DNA of 64,000 bases from Bacillota bacterium (GTDB taxonomy: Bacteria > Bacillota > Bacilli > Paenibacillales > NBRC-103111). The position numbers were made by a program, and so were the translations under genes. Numbering within the stretch: the stretch's first letter is position 1; each line of letters opens with the position of its first letter. The notes under the pieces were generated by a model. It searched no databases and had not been told where the DNA came from. It saw nothing but the letters and a program-made list of their open reading frames with translations. Positions 1 through 7,891 of this stretch are shown here, piece after piece. The stretch is from contig JAEWIS010000044.1 in the NCBI GenBank assembly GCA_023386955.1, positions 408,888 through 472,887 on the forward strand. The letters run 5' to 3'.

Positions 1-110
1 CTGCACTAAGCCTAAGCCCGTTTCCTTAATACAGCAGGCAATTAAGGTTCCCCGGTGGAAACGTTCATGTTATGATGGGGGCATATACCTTTTTTGCTGA
101 GGGGTGGCGT

Positions 111-785
111 ATGGGCAAGTTTATCGGTTTTGTTTTGTTATGGCAGCTGTTGGGGAATCCGTTCCTTGCCATTCTGGTGATTCTCGTGATCGGCTATTTC
201 CTGGAGCGCCGCTTTATCGGCCTTACTCCCAGCATCGGCAAACCCTTTAAGCGGAACCGCAGGCTATCCGTTCTGCGGCGGGAGCTGGAGAGCCGTCCAC
301 ATGATACCCGGAGCAAGCTGGAGGCGGCCAGACTGTATCTGGAGAAAAAACGCTTCAGGGAAGCTCACGACTATCTGGAGCAGGTTCTGCCGGTGATGGA
401 CGATTCCGCCGAGGTGCTGGTGGAGCTGGGCTGGGCGAAGCTTAGGCTGGGCCAGTTGGAGGAAGGCGAATCCCTGGTCAGACAGGGGCTGGAGCGTAAT
501 CCCCGGGTCCGGTACGGCGAGCCGTATCTGTGGCTGAGCGAAGCGTTTCTGGAGAAGGAGCCGGCCAAGGCGCTCCATTATCTGGAGGAGCTGCGCCAGC
601 TGAATTCCTCCTCCTCCGAAGCCTTCTACCGGATGGGCGAGCTGTACCGGTCCATGGGACGCAAGGAGGAAGCCAAAGCTGCATATGGCGAAGCGCTCCG
701 CATCTACCGGAGTCTGCCTAAGTACAAGCGGAAATCCGAACGGAGATGGGCGCTTTTGTCCAGATTGAAAAAGAATGCGGGTTGA
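111..785 (+). CDS. TPR-repeat membrane-anchored protein
   Basis: Starts with a hydrophobic segment (about residues 5-27) that should anchor it in the membrane, followed by a short basic stretch and then helical tetratricopeptide-like repeats over roughly residues 50-215 (repeated A-x-x-Y and LGxxEEG-type helices). TPR proteins act as protein-protein scaffolds; no partner is evident here. The ATG at 111 is chosen because GAGGGGTGG lies just before it; an in-frame ATG at 72 has no ribosome site. Stands alone ahead of the structured region before thiD. Specific function unknown. Confidence 0.75.
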   Translation: MGKFIGFVLLWQLLGNPFLAILVILVIGYFLERRFIGLTPSIGKPFKRNRRLSVLRRELESRPHDTRSKLEAARLYLEKKRFREAHDYLEQVLPVMDDSAEVLVELGWAKLRLGQLEEGESLVRQGLERNPRVRYGEPYLWLSEAFLEKEPAKALHYLEELRQLNSSSSEAFYRMGELYRSMGRKEEAKAAYGEALRIYRSLPKYKRKSERRWALLSRLKKNAG

Positions 786-843
786 TTCGGTCCGCCTCCG
801 GCTCATGCCGCGGCATAGTCAGGTCGGTCCGTACCCGTGCTAG

Positions 844-943
844 AACCGTCAGGGATAAGCCTTGGCGGTTTTCTCATGCGCAGGCCGCCAAACCCGCCTC
901 CGGCTTGACGGTTTGCGGCAGCCGCCGCTAAACTAATAGCGGA
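844..943 (+). promoter_or_regulatory. structured leader upstream of thiD
   Basis: Three nested perfect helices: 844-851 with 906-913 (AACCGTCA/TGACGGTT), 858-861 with 902-905, and 862-868 with 885-891 (TTGGCGG/CCGCCAA). Just downstream, GCGGC-AGCC-GCCGC and CCGCTA-AACTAA-TAGCGG overlap, so only one can form at a time. There is no T-run of the kind a simple terminator needs. The conserved TPP-riboswitch bases (CTGAGA, ACCTGATCTGG) are absent. It could be a cis-regulatory RNA for thiD or only the 3' end of the TPR transcript. Confidence 0.4.
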
Positions 944-985
944 TTCATTTTCTTTGGAAACGCCAAAAAGAAAGGTTGAGATGTC

Positions 986-1786
986 ATGTCCTTTATTCCC
1001 AAAGCACTGACCATTGCCGGCTCGGACAGCGGCGGAGGCGCAGGCATTCAAGCCGACCTGAAGACCTTCCAGATGCTGGACGTGTTTGGAACCACCGCCA
1101 TTACCGCCATTACGGTGCAAAATACATTGGGCGTCACCGGCATCTATGATGTGCCCCTGGAGGGCATTGCCGGGCAAATTGATGCCGTTATGACCGATAT
1201 CGGGGCGGATGCCGTCAAAACCGGCATGCTCTCCCAGCCGGCTGTTATTGAGCTGGTTGCCGCCAAGGTCAAGGAGCATGGCATCACCAGGCTGGTGGTG
1301 GACCCGGTTATGATCGCCAAAGGCGGGGCATCCCTCTTGGCGGAGGAGGCCAAAACGGTGATGCGCCGGGTGCTGCTGCCCGTAGCCGCTTTGGTGACGC
1401 CCAACGTGCCGGAGGCGGAGGTGCTCACCGGGCGGGAAATCCGCTCCTTGGAGGAGATGAAGATTGCCGCCCGGCAGATTGTGGAGGAGTACGGCGCCCG
1501 CGCCGCCGTTGTGAAGGGTGGGCATATGGAAGGACCCCCTGTGGATGTGCTGTATGACGGGAAGGATTTTCTTCTGCTGGATGGGGTCCGGTATGAAACC
1601 CGCCACACCCACGGAACGGGCTGCACCTTCTCTGCAGCGGCAGCGGCAGGGCTGGCCAAGGGCGAAAGCCTGGAGCAGGCTGTCAAAACGGCCAAGGACT
1701 TCATTACCTGCGCCATCCGCGATGAGCTGGGCATCGGGCAAGGCCACGGTCCCACCAATCATTGGGCCTATTCCAGGAGGGGCTGA
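986..1786 (+). CDS. thiD: hydroxymethylpyrimidine/phosphomethylpyrimidine kinase
   Basis: 266 residues, the usual ThiD length. Phosphorylates hydroxymethylpyrimidine and its monophosphate to the diphosphate that is joined to the thiazole in thiamine synthesis; cytoplasmic. Visible family marks: N-terminal TIAGSDSGGGAGIQADLKTF substrate loop, VVDPVMIAKGG, TPNVPEAEVLTG, and the HTHGTGCTFSAAAAA anion-hole/catalytic motif near residue 210. The ribosome site AAAGG precedes the ATG. Some family members also phosphorylate pyridoxal, so a B6 role is possible. Separated by 35 kb from the tenI-thiSGH operon; a DUF86 gene follows 3 bp after its stop and is probably co-transcribed. Confidence 0.93.
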   Translation: MSFIPKALTIAGSDSGGGAGIQADLKTFQMLDVFGTTAITAITVQNTLGVTGIYDVPLEGIAGQIDAVMTDIGADAVKTGMLSQPAVIELVAAKVKEHGITRLVVDPVMIAKGGASLLAEEAKTVMRRVLLPVAALVTPNVPEAEVLTGREIRSLEEMKIAARQIVEEYGARAAVVKGGHMEGPPVDVLYDGKDFLLLDGVRYETRHTHGTGCTFSAAAAAGLAKGESLEQAVKTAKDFITCAIRDELGIGQGHGPTNHWAYSRRG

Positions 1787-1789
1787 CCC

Positions 1790-2227
1790 ATGTTCTATGC
1801 GGATTCGAACAAGCTGAACCGTCTTCTGGACTATCTGCCCGAGCTTGGCGGTATCGCCGGTGAGCTGGTTACCCGCTGGCATGAGGGGGACCGGCTGCTG
1901 GAGGCTGCGCTGGAGAGGATCATTCATCTGGCGCTGGAAGCAGTGACAGATGTAGGCGGGCTGCTGATCGACGGATTTATTCTGCGCGATCCGGGCAGCT
2001 TTGCCGATATGATGGATATTCTCCTGGATGAAGGTGTCATCGGGCCAACGCGGCATGGGATTATGACCCGGCTGGTGGAAACCCGCAAGATGCTGGTGCA
2101 GGATTACCTGACTCCGGACCGGCAGCTGCTTCTGGATATGGCTCGCAGCTTACCTGAGGAGCTGGCCGGCTTTGCGGAGGATGTCCGGCACTTTGCCGGA
2201 CGGGAGACCGGCGGAGCAGGTGTATGA
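1790..2227 (+). CDS. DUF86 / HepT-like protein, YutE type
   Basis: 145 residues, all-helical, resembling the DUF86 family that includes HepT toxins and B. subtilis YutE. HepT RNases carry an R-x4-H-x-Y motif; here the matching segment is RKMLVQDY (residues 99-106), so the histidine is glutamine. No MntA-type nucleotidyltransferase antitoxin gene is adjacent, and the gene follows thiD by only 3 bp. A catalytically inactive housekeeping relative is more likely than a toxin. Function unknown. Confidence 0.65.
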   Translation: MFYADSNKLNRLLDYLPELGGIAGELVTRWHEGDRLLEAALERIIHLALEAVTDVGGLLIDGFILRDPGSFADMMDILLDEGVIGPTRHGIMTRLVETRKMLVQDYLTPDRQLLLDMARSLPEELAGFAEDVRHFAGRETGGAGV

Positions 2228-2229
2228 GC

Positions 2230-2250
2230 CATCCGGGAAGGATGTTTTTT
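2230..2250 (+). terminator. intrinsic terminator after thiD-DUF86
   Basis: CATCC-GGGAA-GGATG stem-loop followed by six T. Short stem, but correctly placed at the end of the two-gene unit. Confidence 0.55.
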
Positions 2251-2287
2251 CCGGTTAGCGGATTATGATACTTTTATGTATAAAAAT

Positions 2288-2316
2288 TTTACTTAATAAC
2301 AACTATAAGATAAAAT
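2288..2316 (+). promoter_or_regulatory. putative sigma-A promoter of SufR-like gene
   Basis: TTTACT, 17-bp spacer, TAAAAT, in a very A/T-rich stretch about 30 bp before the TTG start. Inferred from spacing and base match only. Confidence 0.45.
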
Positions 2317-2346
2317 AAAGTCAAAACAGGTGAGGGAGGTGAAGGG

Positions 2347-3021
2347 TTGAGCAAGGATCAGGATTCGTCGACGCGGAAGGTCCTCCTGACCATGATGAAA
2401 ACAAAAGGCCCTTTGTCCGTCAGTGAGATGGCCAAACGGCTTGGCGTTACAGAAATGGCAGTGAGGCGGCATCTCAACACCATGGAACGGGACGGTCTGA
2501 TAGAAGCTACTATTTCCAGGCAAGCCATGGGACGGCCCTCCCATTTATATTCCCTCACAGTTTTGGCCGATGATTTGTTCCCGAAGAATTATCATCTGCT
2601 GACCCTGGACCTTCTGGATGAATTGCTGGCCCATGCGGGAGAGGAGCAGGTAAACCGCCTCTTCGAGGGCCGCAAGGAGAAGATGCTGGATAAATATGCC
2701 GATCAGATGAAGGGCCAAACGTTAGAGGAGCGGGTATCCGAGCTCACCGATATTCAGAATGCCGGCGGATATATGGCCAATTGGGAGAAGAAGGAAAACG
2801 GCGAGTATGTTCTGAACGAATTTAATTGCCCTATTGCCCAAGTAGCCAACCGGTATGAGGAAGCCTGCAAATGCGAGCTGAACCTCTTCCGGACTCTGCT
2901 TCAGGCGGATGTGGAGCGGACGGATTGTATGACCAAAGGCGCCTGCCGCTGCTCTTACCGGATTAAGCCGCTTCAAGACGGCACAACCGCCGAATCCCCA
3001 AACGACAGCTCCTCTTCCTGA
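2347..3021 (+). CDS. SufR-like helix-turn-helix regulator with Fe-S cysteines
   Basis: 224 residues. Residues 10-70 form a winged helix (SVSEMAKRLGVTEMAVRRHL, then the wing RPSHLYSLT). The C-terminal half has C161-x12-C174-x27-C202, close to the Fe-S ligand spacing of SufR regulators, plus C176, C194 and C200. SufR proteins sense iron-sulfur status and repress cluster-assembly genes; that target is inferred, and no suf genes are in this window. Start is TTG at 2347, supported by GAGGGAGGTG upstream. The last codons lie within the terminator hairpin. Confidence 0.75.
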   Translation: MSKDQDSSTRKVLLTMMKTKGPLSVSEMAKRLGVTEMAVRRHLNTMERDGLIEATISRQAMGRPSHLYSLTVLADDLFPKNYHLLTLDLLDELLAHAGEEQVNRLFEGRKEKMLDKYADQMKGQTLEERVSELTDIQNAGGYMANWEKKENGEYVLNEFNCPIAQVANRYEEACKCELNLFRTLLQADVERTDCMTKGACRCSYRIKPLQDGTTAESPNDSSSS

Positions 3022-3040
3022 GGCGGCTGCCGTTTTTTTT
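2978..3040 (+). terminator. intrinsic terminator overlapping the regulator's 3' end
   Basis: ACGGCA and CCGCC pair with GGCGG and TGCCGT across a long loop, followed by eight T. The 5' arm lies inside the coding sequence. Confidence 0.65.
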
Positions 3041-3065
3041 GTGAAGAATGAGGGGGTGGAACATA

Positions 3066-3094
3066 TTTACAATGGCACTTCTATATGGTTTAAT
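3066..3094 (+). promoter_or_regulatory. putative promoter of the TetR gene
   Basis: TTTACA, 17-bp spacer, TTTAAT. The palindromic operator starts at the next base, so a bound repressor would cover the transcription start. Confidence 0.55.
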
Positions 3095-3122
3095 ATGAAT
3101 GAACGCAAAAATATTCATTCAT
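3095..3122. promoter_or_regulatory. palindromic operator, probable TetR autoregulatory site
   Basis: Perfect 9-bp inverted repeat ATGAATGAA / TTCATTCAT around a 10-bp A-rich centre, 28 bp in all, typical of TetR-family operators. It spans the expected transcription start and ends 10 bp before the ATG at 3133. Confidence 0.75.
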
Positions 3123-3132
3123 GGGGCGGCAG

Positions 3133-3708
3133 ATGGAAGATAAAAAGACTCTGATATACAAAAGTGCAAAAGAGCTGTTCTCTGCTAATGGTTTCAAGGA
3201 TACGGCAATTTCCGATATTGCCAAAAAAGCGGGCATGGCGGTGGGGACCTTCTACAATTACTACCCCTCCAAGGAAAAGCTGTTCATGGAGATTTATCTG
3301 GAGGAAAATGAAAAGCTGAAGCGGAGCTGCCTGCAATCCCTGGATCTGAGCCGGCCGCCAGTGGATGTGGTGCGGGAGATGCTGGTGAAAAACGGGGAGG
3401 GTATAGCTGCTAATCCCATTCTCCGGGAGTGGTATAACAAAGGGGTTTATCAAAAGCTGGAGAAGATGTACCGGGAGGAAAACGGGCAGCAGGCGGTGGA
3501 TTTCCTGTATGACAGCTTTCATGAGCTGGTGGTGAGCTGGCAGGCTGAAGGCCGGATGCGCCAGGACATAAACAGCAAGATGATTATGATGGTGTTCGCT
3601 GCCATTATTAATGCTGATATACACAAGGAAGAGATCGGCATCGGCTATTTCCCGCAGCTGACAGACCTGCTGACCGAGCTGGTGATGGACAGTCTGACCC
3701 GGCCTTAA
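3133..3708 (+). CDS. TetR/AcrR family transcriptional regulator
   Basis: About 191 residues from the ATG at 3133. The N-terminal helix-turn-helix is typical of TetR (TAISDIAKKAGMAVGTFYNYYPSKEKLF); the variable C-terminal ligand domain gives no hint of the effector. The ATG at 3121 lies inside the operator and has no ribosome site, while GGGGCGG precedes 3133, so the later start is preferred. It probably represses itself and may control the flavodoxin gene 50 bp downstream. Confidence 0.9.
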   Translation: MEDKKTLIYKSAKELFSANGFKDTAISDIAKKAGMAVGTFYNYYPSKEKLFMEIYLEENEKLKRSCLQSLDLSRPPVDVVREMLVKNGEGIAANPILREWYNKGVYQKLEKMYREENGQQAVDFLYDSFHELVVSWQAEGRMRQDINSKMIMMVFAAIINADIHKEEIGIGYFPQLTDLLTELVMDSLTRP

Positions 3709-3758
3709 CGGCCGTTGGATAATCAGAACGCTCTACAGATCCACGAGGAGGGGTTTAC

Positions 3759-4286
3759 ATGAGGATTGCCGTAATTTCGTATTCCTTCACCGGCAACAAC
3801 AAGGCATTGGCCCACAAGGTTGCCCAGGCGCTTCACGCGGATTTGATCGAGCTGGCCGAGCCCAAGTCCCGGACCATGGGCACAATTGTACTGGATATGC
3901 TGTTGAACCGGAACCCCAAAGCACTGCCGCAGCCGGAAGCACTGGAGGGTTATGGACTCCTGCTGTTCAGCGGCCCTGTCTGGATGGGGCATGTGGCTGC
4001 GCCGCTGCGCCCGTATCTGAGGTATCTGCGGAAGCATCCCCGGCAGTATGGCTTCTTCTCCATCAGCGGCGGGGCGGACGGCGGCAATGCCAAGCTGTCC
4101 GGCGAGCTGCAAAAAAGAGCGGGGACAGCCCCTGTTCTGTTGCTGGACCAGCATATTGCCGGCCTGCTGCAGACAGATGCCGCCTCCGCTCCCGCACGCA
4201 AGGATACGTCCGCTTACCGCCTGACGGAGAAGGATGTGGAGGCCTTGGCCGGTCCCGTCATCACGGCTTGCAAGCAAGCGATGTAG
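3759..4286 (+). CDS. flavodoxin-family protein
   Basis: 175 residues. The start IAVISYSFTGNNKALAHKVA matches the FMN phosphate-binding loop of flavodoxins, and GYGLLLFSGPVWMGHVAAPL matches the second FMN loop. Likely a small cytoplasmic FMN electron carrier or quinone-reductase-like protein. GAGGAGG lies before the ATG. It follows the TetR gene closely in the same direction, so it may be that regulator's target; this is inference. Longer than classical short-chain flavodoxins. Confidence 0.8.
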   Translation: MRIAVISYSFTGNNKALAHKVAQALHADLIELAEPKSRTMGTIVLDMLLNRNPKALPQPEALEGYGLLLFSGPVWMGHVAAPLRPYLRYLRKHPRQYGFFSISGGADGGNAKLSGELQKRAGTAPVLLLDQHIAGLLQTDAASAPARKDTSAYRLTEKDVEALAGPVITACKQAM

Positions 4287-4302
4287 TCGTATTACGTCTG
4301 GT

Positions 4303-4983
4303 TCAACTGGCGGGTGAGCCGTTTGGCTCCCGCCAGTTGTTGCTTTCCGCAGCCTGGAACGCCTCGTGGATCTCCTCCGCTAGTTCGGAGGCCATCTTGA
4401 CCGCGTCCGCCCCCTCCGAGGAATGGAGGATGGCGGTGTAGTCGATGCAGACGGCATCGCAGCCTGCCCGTATGTATTCCGCAGCCTGAGCTCTTACCGC
4501 CCCGCCTGCGGCGATAAGAGGGATATGCCCCAGCTCCGCCTTAATCTCAGCGGCATAGGCGGGTCCTATGGCCGCGGCCGGAAACAGCCGGACACCGCCG
4601 GAGCCATACTTCCAGGCCTTCATAACCTCTGTGGGGGTAAGGGCGCCGGGATACACCGGAAGCCTTGCCTCCCGCCCGAATTGAATCACCTTCTTGTCGA
4701 TCCCCGGTGTGCACAGAAAGGCTGCACCCGCCTCCAGCGCCGCCTTGGCATCCGCCACATCCAGAACCGCGCCGGCGCCGATCAAGGCTTTTTTGGGAAG
4801 CTGCTTCTTCAAATCCCGGATCAGATAATACGCGCCTACCGTATTCAAAGGGATCTCCATGGCATGAATGCCGCCTTCATACAGCCAATGGGCTGCAGCT
4901 GCCAGCCTGTCCCTGTCCACTCCCCGCAGGGAGGCGATTATTCCCGCTTTTTTCAGCAATTCTCCGCCTTCTCCACGTTCCAT
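4303..4983 (-). CDS. KDPG/KHG aldolase family protein lacking the Schiff-base lysine
   Basis: About 226 residues. (beta/alpha)8 barrel of the Eda family, which splits 2-keto-3-deoxy-6-phosphogluconate to pyruvate and glyceraldehyde-3-phosphate. Family marks: MEIPLNT with the catalytic Glu (residue 43 from this start; E45 in E. coli), GAGAVLD, CTPG, YPGALTPTE. The usual VKLFPA/FKFFPA segment reads VRLFPA, so the imine-forming lysine (K133 in E. coli) is arginine at codon 4588-4590. Start at 4983 has AGGGAGG nine bases upstream; the longer reading frame to 5040 has no site. Classical aldolase activity is doubtful. Confidence 0.8.
   Translation of the reverse strand: MERGEGGELLKKAGIIASLRGVDRDRLAAAAHWLYEGGIHAMEIPLNTVGAYYLIRDLKKQLPKKALIGAGAVLDVADAKAALEAGAAFLCTPGIDKKVIQFGREARLPVYPGALTPTEVMKAWKYGSGGVRLFPAAAIGPAYAAEIKAELGHIPLIAAGGAVRAQAAEYIRAGCDAVCIDYTAILHSSEGADAVKMASELAEEIHEAFQAAESNNWREPNGSPAS
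4305..4338. terminator. hairpin between convergent flavodoxin and aldolase genes
   Basis: Perfect AACTGGCGGG / CCCGCCAGTT stem with an inner AGCC/GGCT pair. There is no strong T-run on either side, so it may stabilise 3' ends rather than terminate well. It overlaps the aldolase's last codons. Confidence 0.5.
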
Positions 4984-5191
4984 CGTCCCCATCCTCCCTA
5001 TTATGCCGGATGTATGTCCGGGATGACCCCATGATACCACTCCTCCGGACTTTTTTCACTTTCATGGAGAAATTCTTCTGTTTCGTGTGTCAAAATTTCA
5101 GATTGCACTTATAATGGAAGTACATTAGGCGTATGACCAGATGCTGGAGGCGGCCCACATCTTACGCGTAGAGAAATGGGGGAGTACACCG

Positions 5192-5659
5192 GTGATCGTC
5201 CAAATCAGCGCGGCAGTTGCGGCAGCCGCATTTACAGCGCTCGTCATTTATCTCATTACTTTTATTTTGTCGGCCAAACGGCTGATGGTGGAGGCCAACA
5301 AAACCTTATCCTCCATCCAGGGTGAGCTGGCATCCGTCAGCAAACAAAGCACCGAGCTTATGGCGGCCAGCCGCCAGCTTATCGAGAATGCGGATGATAA
5401 GCTGCATGCGTTTGACCCAGTAGCCCGTTCGGTGAAAACCGCAGGAGAGGCGCTTGAGCAGGCCTCAGCCTCGGTGAAGCAGGTTTCCGCCGCCGTTTCC
5501 CGGACTGCTTCGGGTGCGGCCAAGGGCAAAAGCCAGCAGCGGCTGGGCGAAGCGCTGGAGCTGGTCTCCACGGGGCTGCAGCTGTGGCAGAAGTGGCAGG
5601 ATGCCAGGAACGCCAGGCAGCAAGCGAAGCATGTAACCAATACGGACACGAAAGGATGA
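5192..5659 (+). CDS. DUF948 protein, YtxG type
   Basis: One N-terminal membrane helix (about residues 4-27) followed by a long helical, methyl-accepting-chemotaxis-like stretch rich in Ala, Ser and Gln, as in the DUF948 family. In B. subtilis the YtxG/YtxH pair is induced by general stress; the same order occurs here, with ytxH 3 bp downstream. GTG at 5192 is chosen because GGGGGAG lies 7 bases before it. Molecular role unknown. Confidence 0.8.
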   Translation: MIVQISAAVAAAAFTALVIYLITFILSAKRLMVEANKTLSSIQGELASVSKQSTELMAASRQLIENADDKLHAFDPVARSVKTAGEALEQASASVKQVSAAVSRTASGAAKGKSQQRLGEALELVSTGLQLWQKWQDARNARQQAKHVTNTDTKG

Positions 5660-5662
5660 TTA

Positions 5663-6076
5663 GTGATGGCAGAAAACAATTCAGGGAAGAATTTTCTTAT
5701 CGGCGCTGTGGTAGGAGGCGTGCTGGGGGCAATAACGGCTCTGGTGCTGGCGCCTAAGCCCGGCAAGGAGCTGCGGGAGGACATCTCCCTGCAGGTAGAC
5801 AAAATCAGCGGCAAAACAGTGGAGCTGGCCGGAATCGTCAGCGACAAAACCACGGAGCTGGCTAAGGTTGTCGGCGCCCAAAGCGTAGAGCTGGCGGGCA
5901 AAGCCAGAGATGTGGCTACCGTGATTGCAGATGCGGTGACAGAGGTTGTGGCCGACGAGGTCAGAGCCTGGAAGGAATCCCACGCCGCATTGCCGGAGAC
6001 AGCTCCTGCAGCCGAAGAAGGGGATAAGGCGGAGGAAGAAGCCCGTTTGGTCTCCGTTTCGGCAGAAGTGAAGTAA
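5663..6076 (+). CDS. ytxH: YtxH domain general stress protein
   Basis: 137 residues. N-terminal glycine/alanine-rich membrane segment (LIGAVVGGVLGAITALVLAP) followed by the KPGKELRE motif, which defines the YtxH domain; the remainder is an amphipathic helical tail ending in an acidic stretch. Starts GTG-ATG with AAAGGATG upstream, right behind the DUF948 gene. Probably a membrane-associated stress protein; biochemical role unknown. Confidence 0.85.
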   Translation: MMAENNSGKNFLIGAVVGGVLGAITALVLAPKPGKELREDISLQVDKISGKTVELAGIVSDKTTELAKVVGAQSVELAGKARDVATVIADAVTEVVADEVRAWKESHAALPETAPAAEEGDKAEEEARLVSVSAEVK

Positions 6077-6077
6077 A

Positions 6078-6136
6078 TCCGGGCTGAGCCCGGACATCTG
6101 CGGCGGCCTTCAGTCCTAATGGGCTTGAGGCCGCCG
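6078..6136 (+). terminator. two consecutive hairpins after ytxH
   Basis: TCCGGGC-TGA-GCCCGGA (6078-6094), then CGGCGGCC/GGCCGCCG (6101-6108 with 6129-6136). Strong stems without a T-run; probably 3'-end structure between ytxH and yueI. Confidence 0.45.
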
Positions 6137-6161
6137 GCATACATAACGAAGGAGGACAAGC

Positions 6162-6746
6162 ATGGCGGAGGAAAAAACGCAGTCGGGGTTTTCGGGCTAT
6201 TCCGGTAAAAGCGAGATGGAGCGCACGCTTCAGGCGGGTTTGCAAGGAGCCCCGAGGCTGAAGCGTGAGGAAGTTTCGCATTATCTGGGCGAGTTCCGGG
6301 AGCGGGTTCTGCGGGTTCTGACGAAAAGCCAGGTAGGGGAGTCCATTCTGTACCGGGAGATTGAAGAGGCGGTGAAGCACCCGAAGGCCAAGCTGATGGT
6401 GCTGCAGGGAGGACAGATGGAACAGGCGGTCTCCAAGTACCAAAAGCTGGCGGAAGCAAACGGGATTATCGTAACCTACCGCCGTGATGAGGAATTTACC
6501 GGGGAGATCGGGCTCGTGGTGGCGTCCGGCGACGCGGTGGATATGCCGGAGGTGGAAGTGGAATACAGGCAGGAGCGCCTGGCCAAAAAAGGGCTGACCG
6601 AGCAGCTGATCCGGGCTGCCGGCCAAGCGGTGTGCAAGGACTGTTATGCCCGCATCCGCGAGGCCGCACCGGAGGAGCTGGAGCATTACCAGCAGATCAA
6701 TCCGTTAAGCCGGCTGTTCGGGGAGAAGTGCCCGGGCCACGAATAA
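6162..6746 (+). CDS. yueI: YueI family protein (DUF1694)
   Basis: 194 residues. Recognised by YLGEFRERVLRVLTKSQV and the HPKAKLMVLQGG segment of the YueI/DUF1694 family, which has a small alpha/beta fold of unknown function. AAGGAGG lies before the ATG. Two cysteines occur near residues 153 and 156 (CKDCYARI). Convergent with the next gene, only 5 bp apart. Confidence 0.8.
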   Translation: MAEEKTQSGFSGYSGKSEMERTLQAGLQGAPRLKREEVSHYLGEFRERVLRVLTKSQVGESILYREIEEAVKHPKAKLMVLQGGQMEQAVSKYQKLAEANGIIVTYRRDEEFTGEIGLVVASGDAVDMPEVEVEYRQERLAKKGLTEQLIRAAGQAVCKDCYARIREAAPEELEHYQQINPLSRLFGEKCPGHE

Positions 6747-6751
6747 CGGGT

Positions 6752-7891
6752 CTACCACTTGGAGGGGTCGATGGTGTTGATGTCGATACCCTCCCAGATG
6801 TTCTTGATGGAGATGGAAGGATCCTCGAAGGCCAGCCAGGCGGTGGGCAAATACCGCTCGCCGTATTCGCTGGATGGTTTGTTGATGATCTGGTTATCCT
6901 TGACCAGCACGGTGGAGGAGCCGCCGTCCAGGTTGGCTGCGATAATCGCGCCGCGCTCCAGGAACATCTGCTGGAGCTCATACAGAGTGACGCCGATGCT
7001 GTGGGTTTGCCTGCCGTCGATAACGGCGAACATGATGGTGCCGTCGGCGGTTTGGGCCATAGCGGTGCGCGGGGCGACGCCCCAGCCCTCCGCGGCGCTT
7101 TTGATGGAGCCTTCGCCGTTTACGATGAAACGGGGGGAGAAGGTCACTGCCTCGGACATTTTCATTTTTAGCAGCTCTTCCGCCGAATATTTGCCTGCGA
7201 TCATTTTGCCGTCGGCGTCAATCCCCACCACGTGCAGCTTGGTGGTTTTGGCTGCATCCAGATAGAAGATTTTTCCTCCGGACATGACGATACCGGCAGG
7301 CTGGAAGCCGTTGCCCTTCCATTCCGGATCGGCAAAGCCGCCGCCGTTCACACCGGCCAGGGCGCCGGTCCGCTTCACCATGGAGGAGACCTTTTCACCT
7401 TTGTCCACCTTGCCCGGGACCACAATGCGCAGCTTCTTGGGATCATGGACATGCAGGATGTATCCCTTGTAATAGCCGTAAGCGCCTTTGCCCTCTACCT
7501 CCTCCACCTCGATCGGCTCTTTGTTGACCTTATCGGGCTGGACGGATGTGACGGCCGGGATGGCGGGAGCCTGGACAATGGGGGTCTCGGCATATTTGTC
7601 GAAGCGTTCCCAATACGCGTCCACGCGTTTCTTTAATTCCGCCTCACCTACCAGGTATTTGCCCCAGTGGCGGTGCTGGGTGGTGATCAGGGTATCCACC
7701 ATAATATTGCGGTATTGGGTTCCCCAAGGTGTCAGATAGAACCAGGCGGCGAACCCGGCGGCCAACACAAAGCCGATGATGCTGGTCCGTGCCAGGATAC
7801 GCAGGAAAGGGTGCCGCTTCTTCTTCCGGGCGGCGCTGTGATTCACGCTCCGGGCCTGGCCGGGCGTTTGGGGTGGTGCTGGGGATGGCAT
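6752..7891 (-). CDS. membrane-anchored phosphodiester glycosidase family protein
   Basis: About 379 residues. A basic N-terminal region and one membrane helix (IIGFVLAAGFAAWFYL) place the rest outside the cell. The C-terminal half is a phosphodiester glycosidase (NAGPA-like) domain: GVNGGGF, APRTAMAQ, FAVIDGRQTHSIGV and ANLDGGSSTVLV. The family removes or trims phosphodiester-linked sugars on exopolysaccharide or wall polymers. GGAGG precedes the ATG at 7891; the frame extends to 7933 without a ribosome site. A second, more divergent member lies at 46.0 kb. Confidence 0.82.
   Translation of the reverse strand: MPSPAPPQTPGQARSVNHSAARKKKRHPFLRILARTSIIGFVLAAGFAAWFYLTPWGTQYRNIMVDTLITTQHRHWGKYLVGEAELKKRVDAYWERFDKYAETPIVQAPAIPAVTSVQPDKVNKEPIEVEEVEGKGAYGYYKGYILHVHDPKKLRIVVPGKVDKGEKVSSMVKRTGALAGVNGGGFADPEWKGNGFQPAGIVMSGGKIFYLDAAKTTKLHVVGIDADGKMIAGKYSAEELLKMKMSEAVTFSPRFIVNGEGSIKSAAEGWGVAPRTAMAQTADGTIMFAVIDGRQTHSIGVTLYELQQMFLERGAIIAANLDGGSSTVLVKDNQIINKPSSEYGERYLPTAWLAFEDPSISIKNIWEGIDINTIDPSKW

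Noticed and set aside
844..943. Second TPP riboswitch before thiD
   Set aside because: None of the conserved TPP aptamer bases are there.
803..2056. 417-codon minus-strand frame
   Set aside because: Opposite thiD and the DUF86 gene, which both have motifs and ribosome sites.
1790..2227. Active HepT/MntA toxin-antitoxin system
   Set aside because: Catalytic histidine is missing and no antitoxin gene is adjacent.
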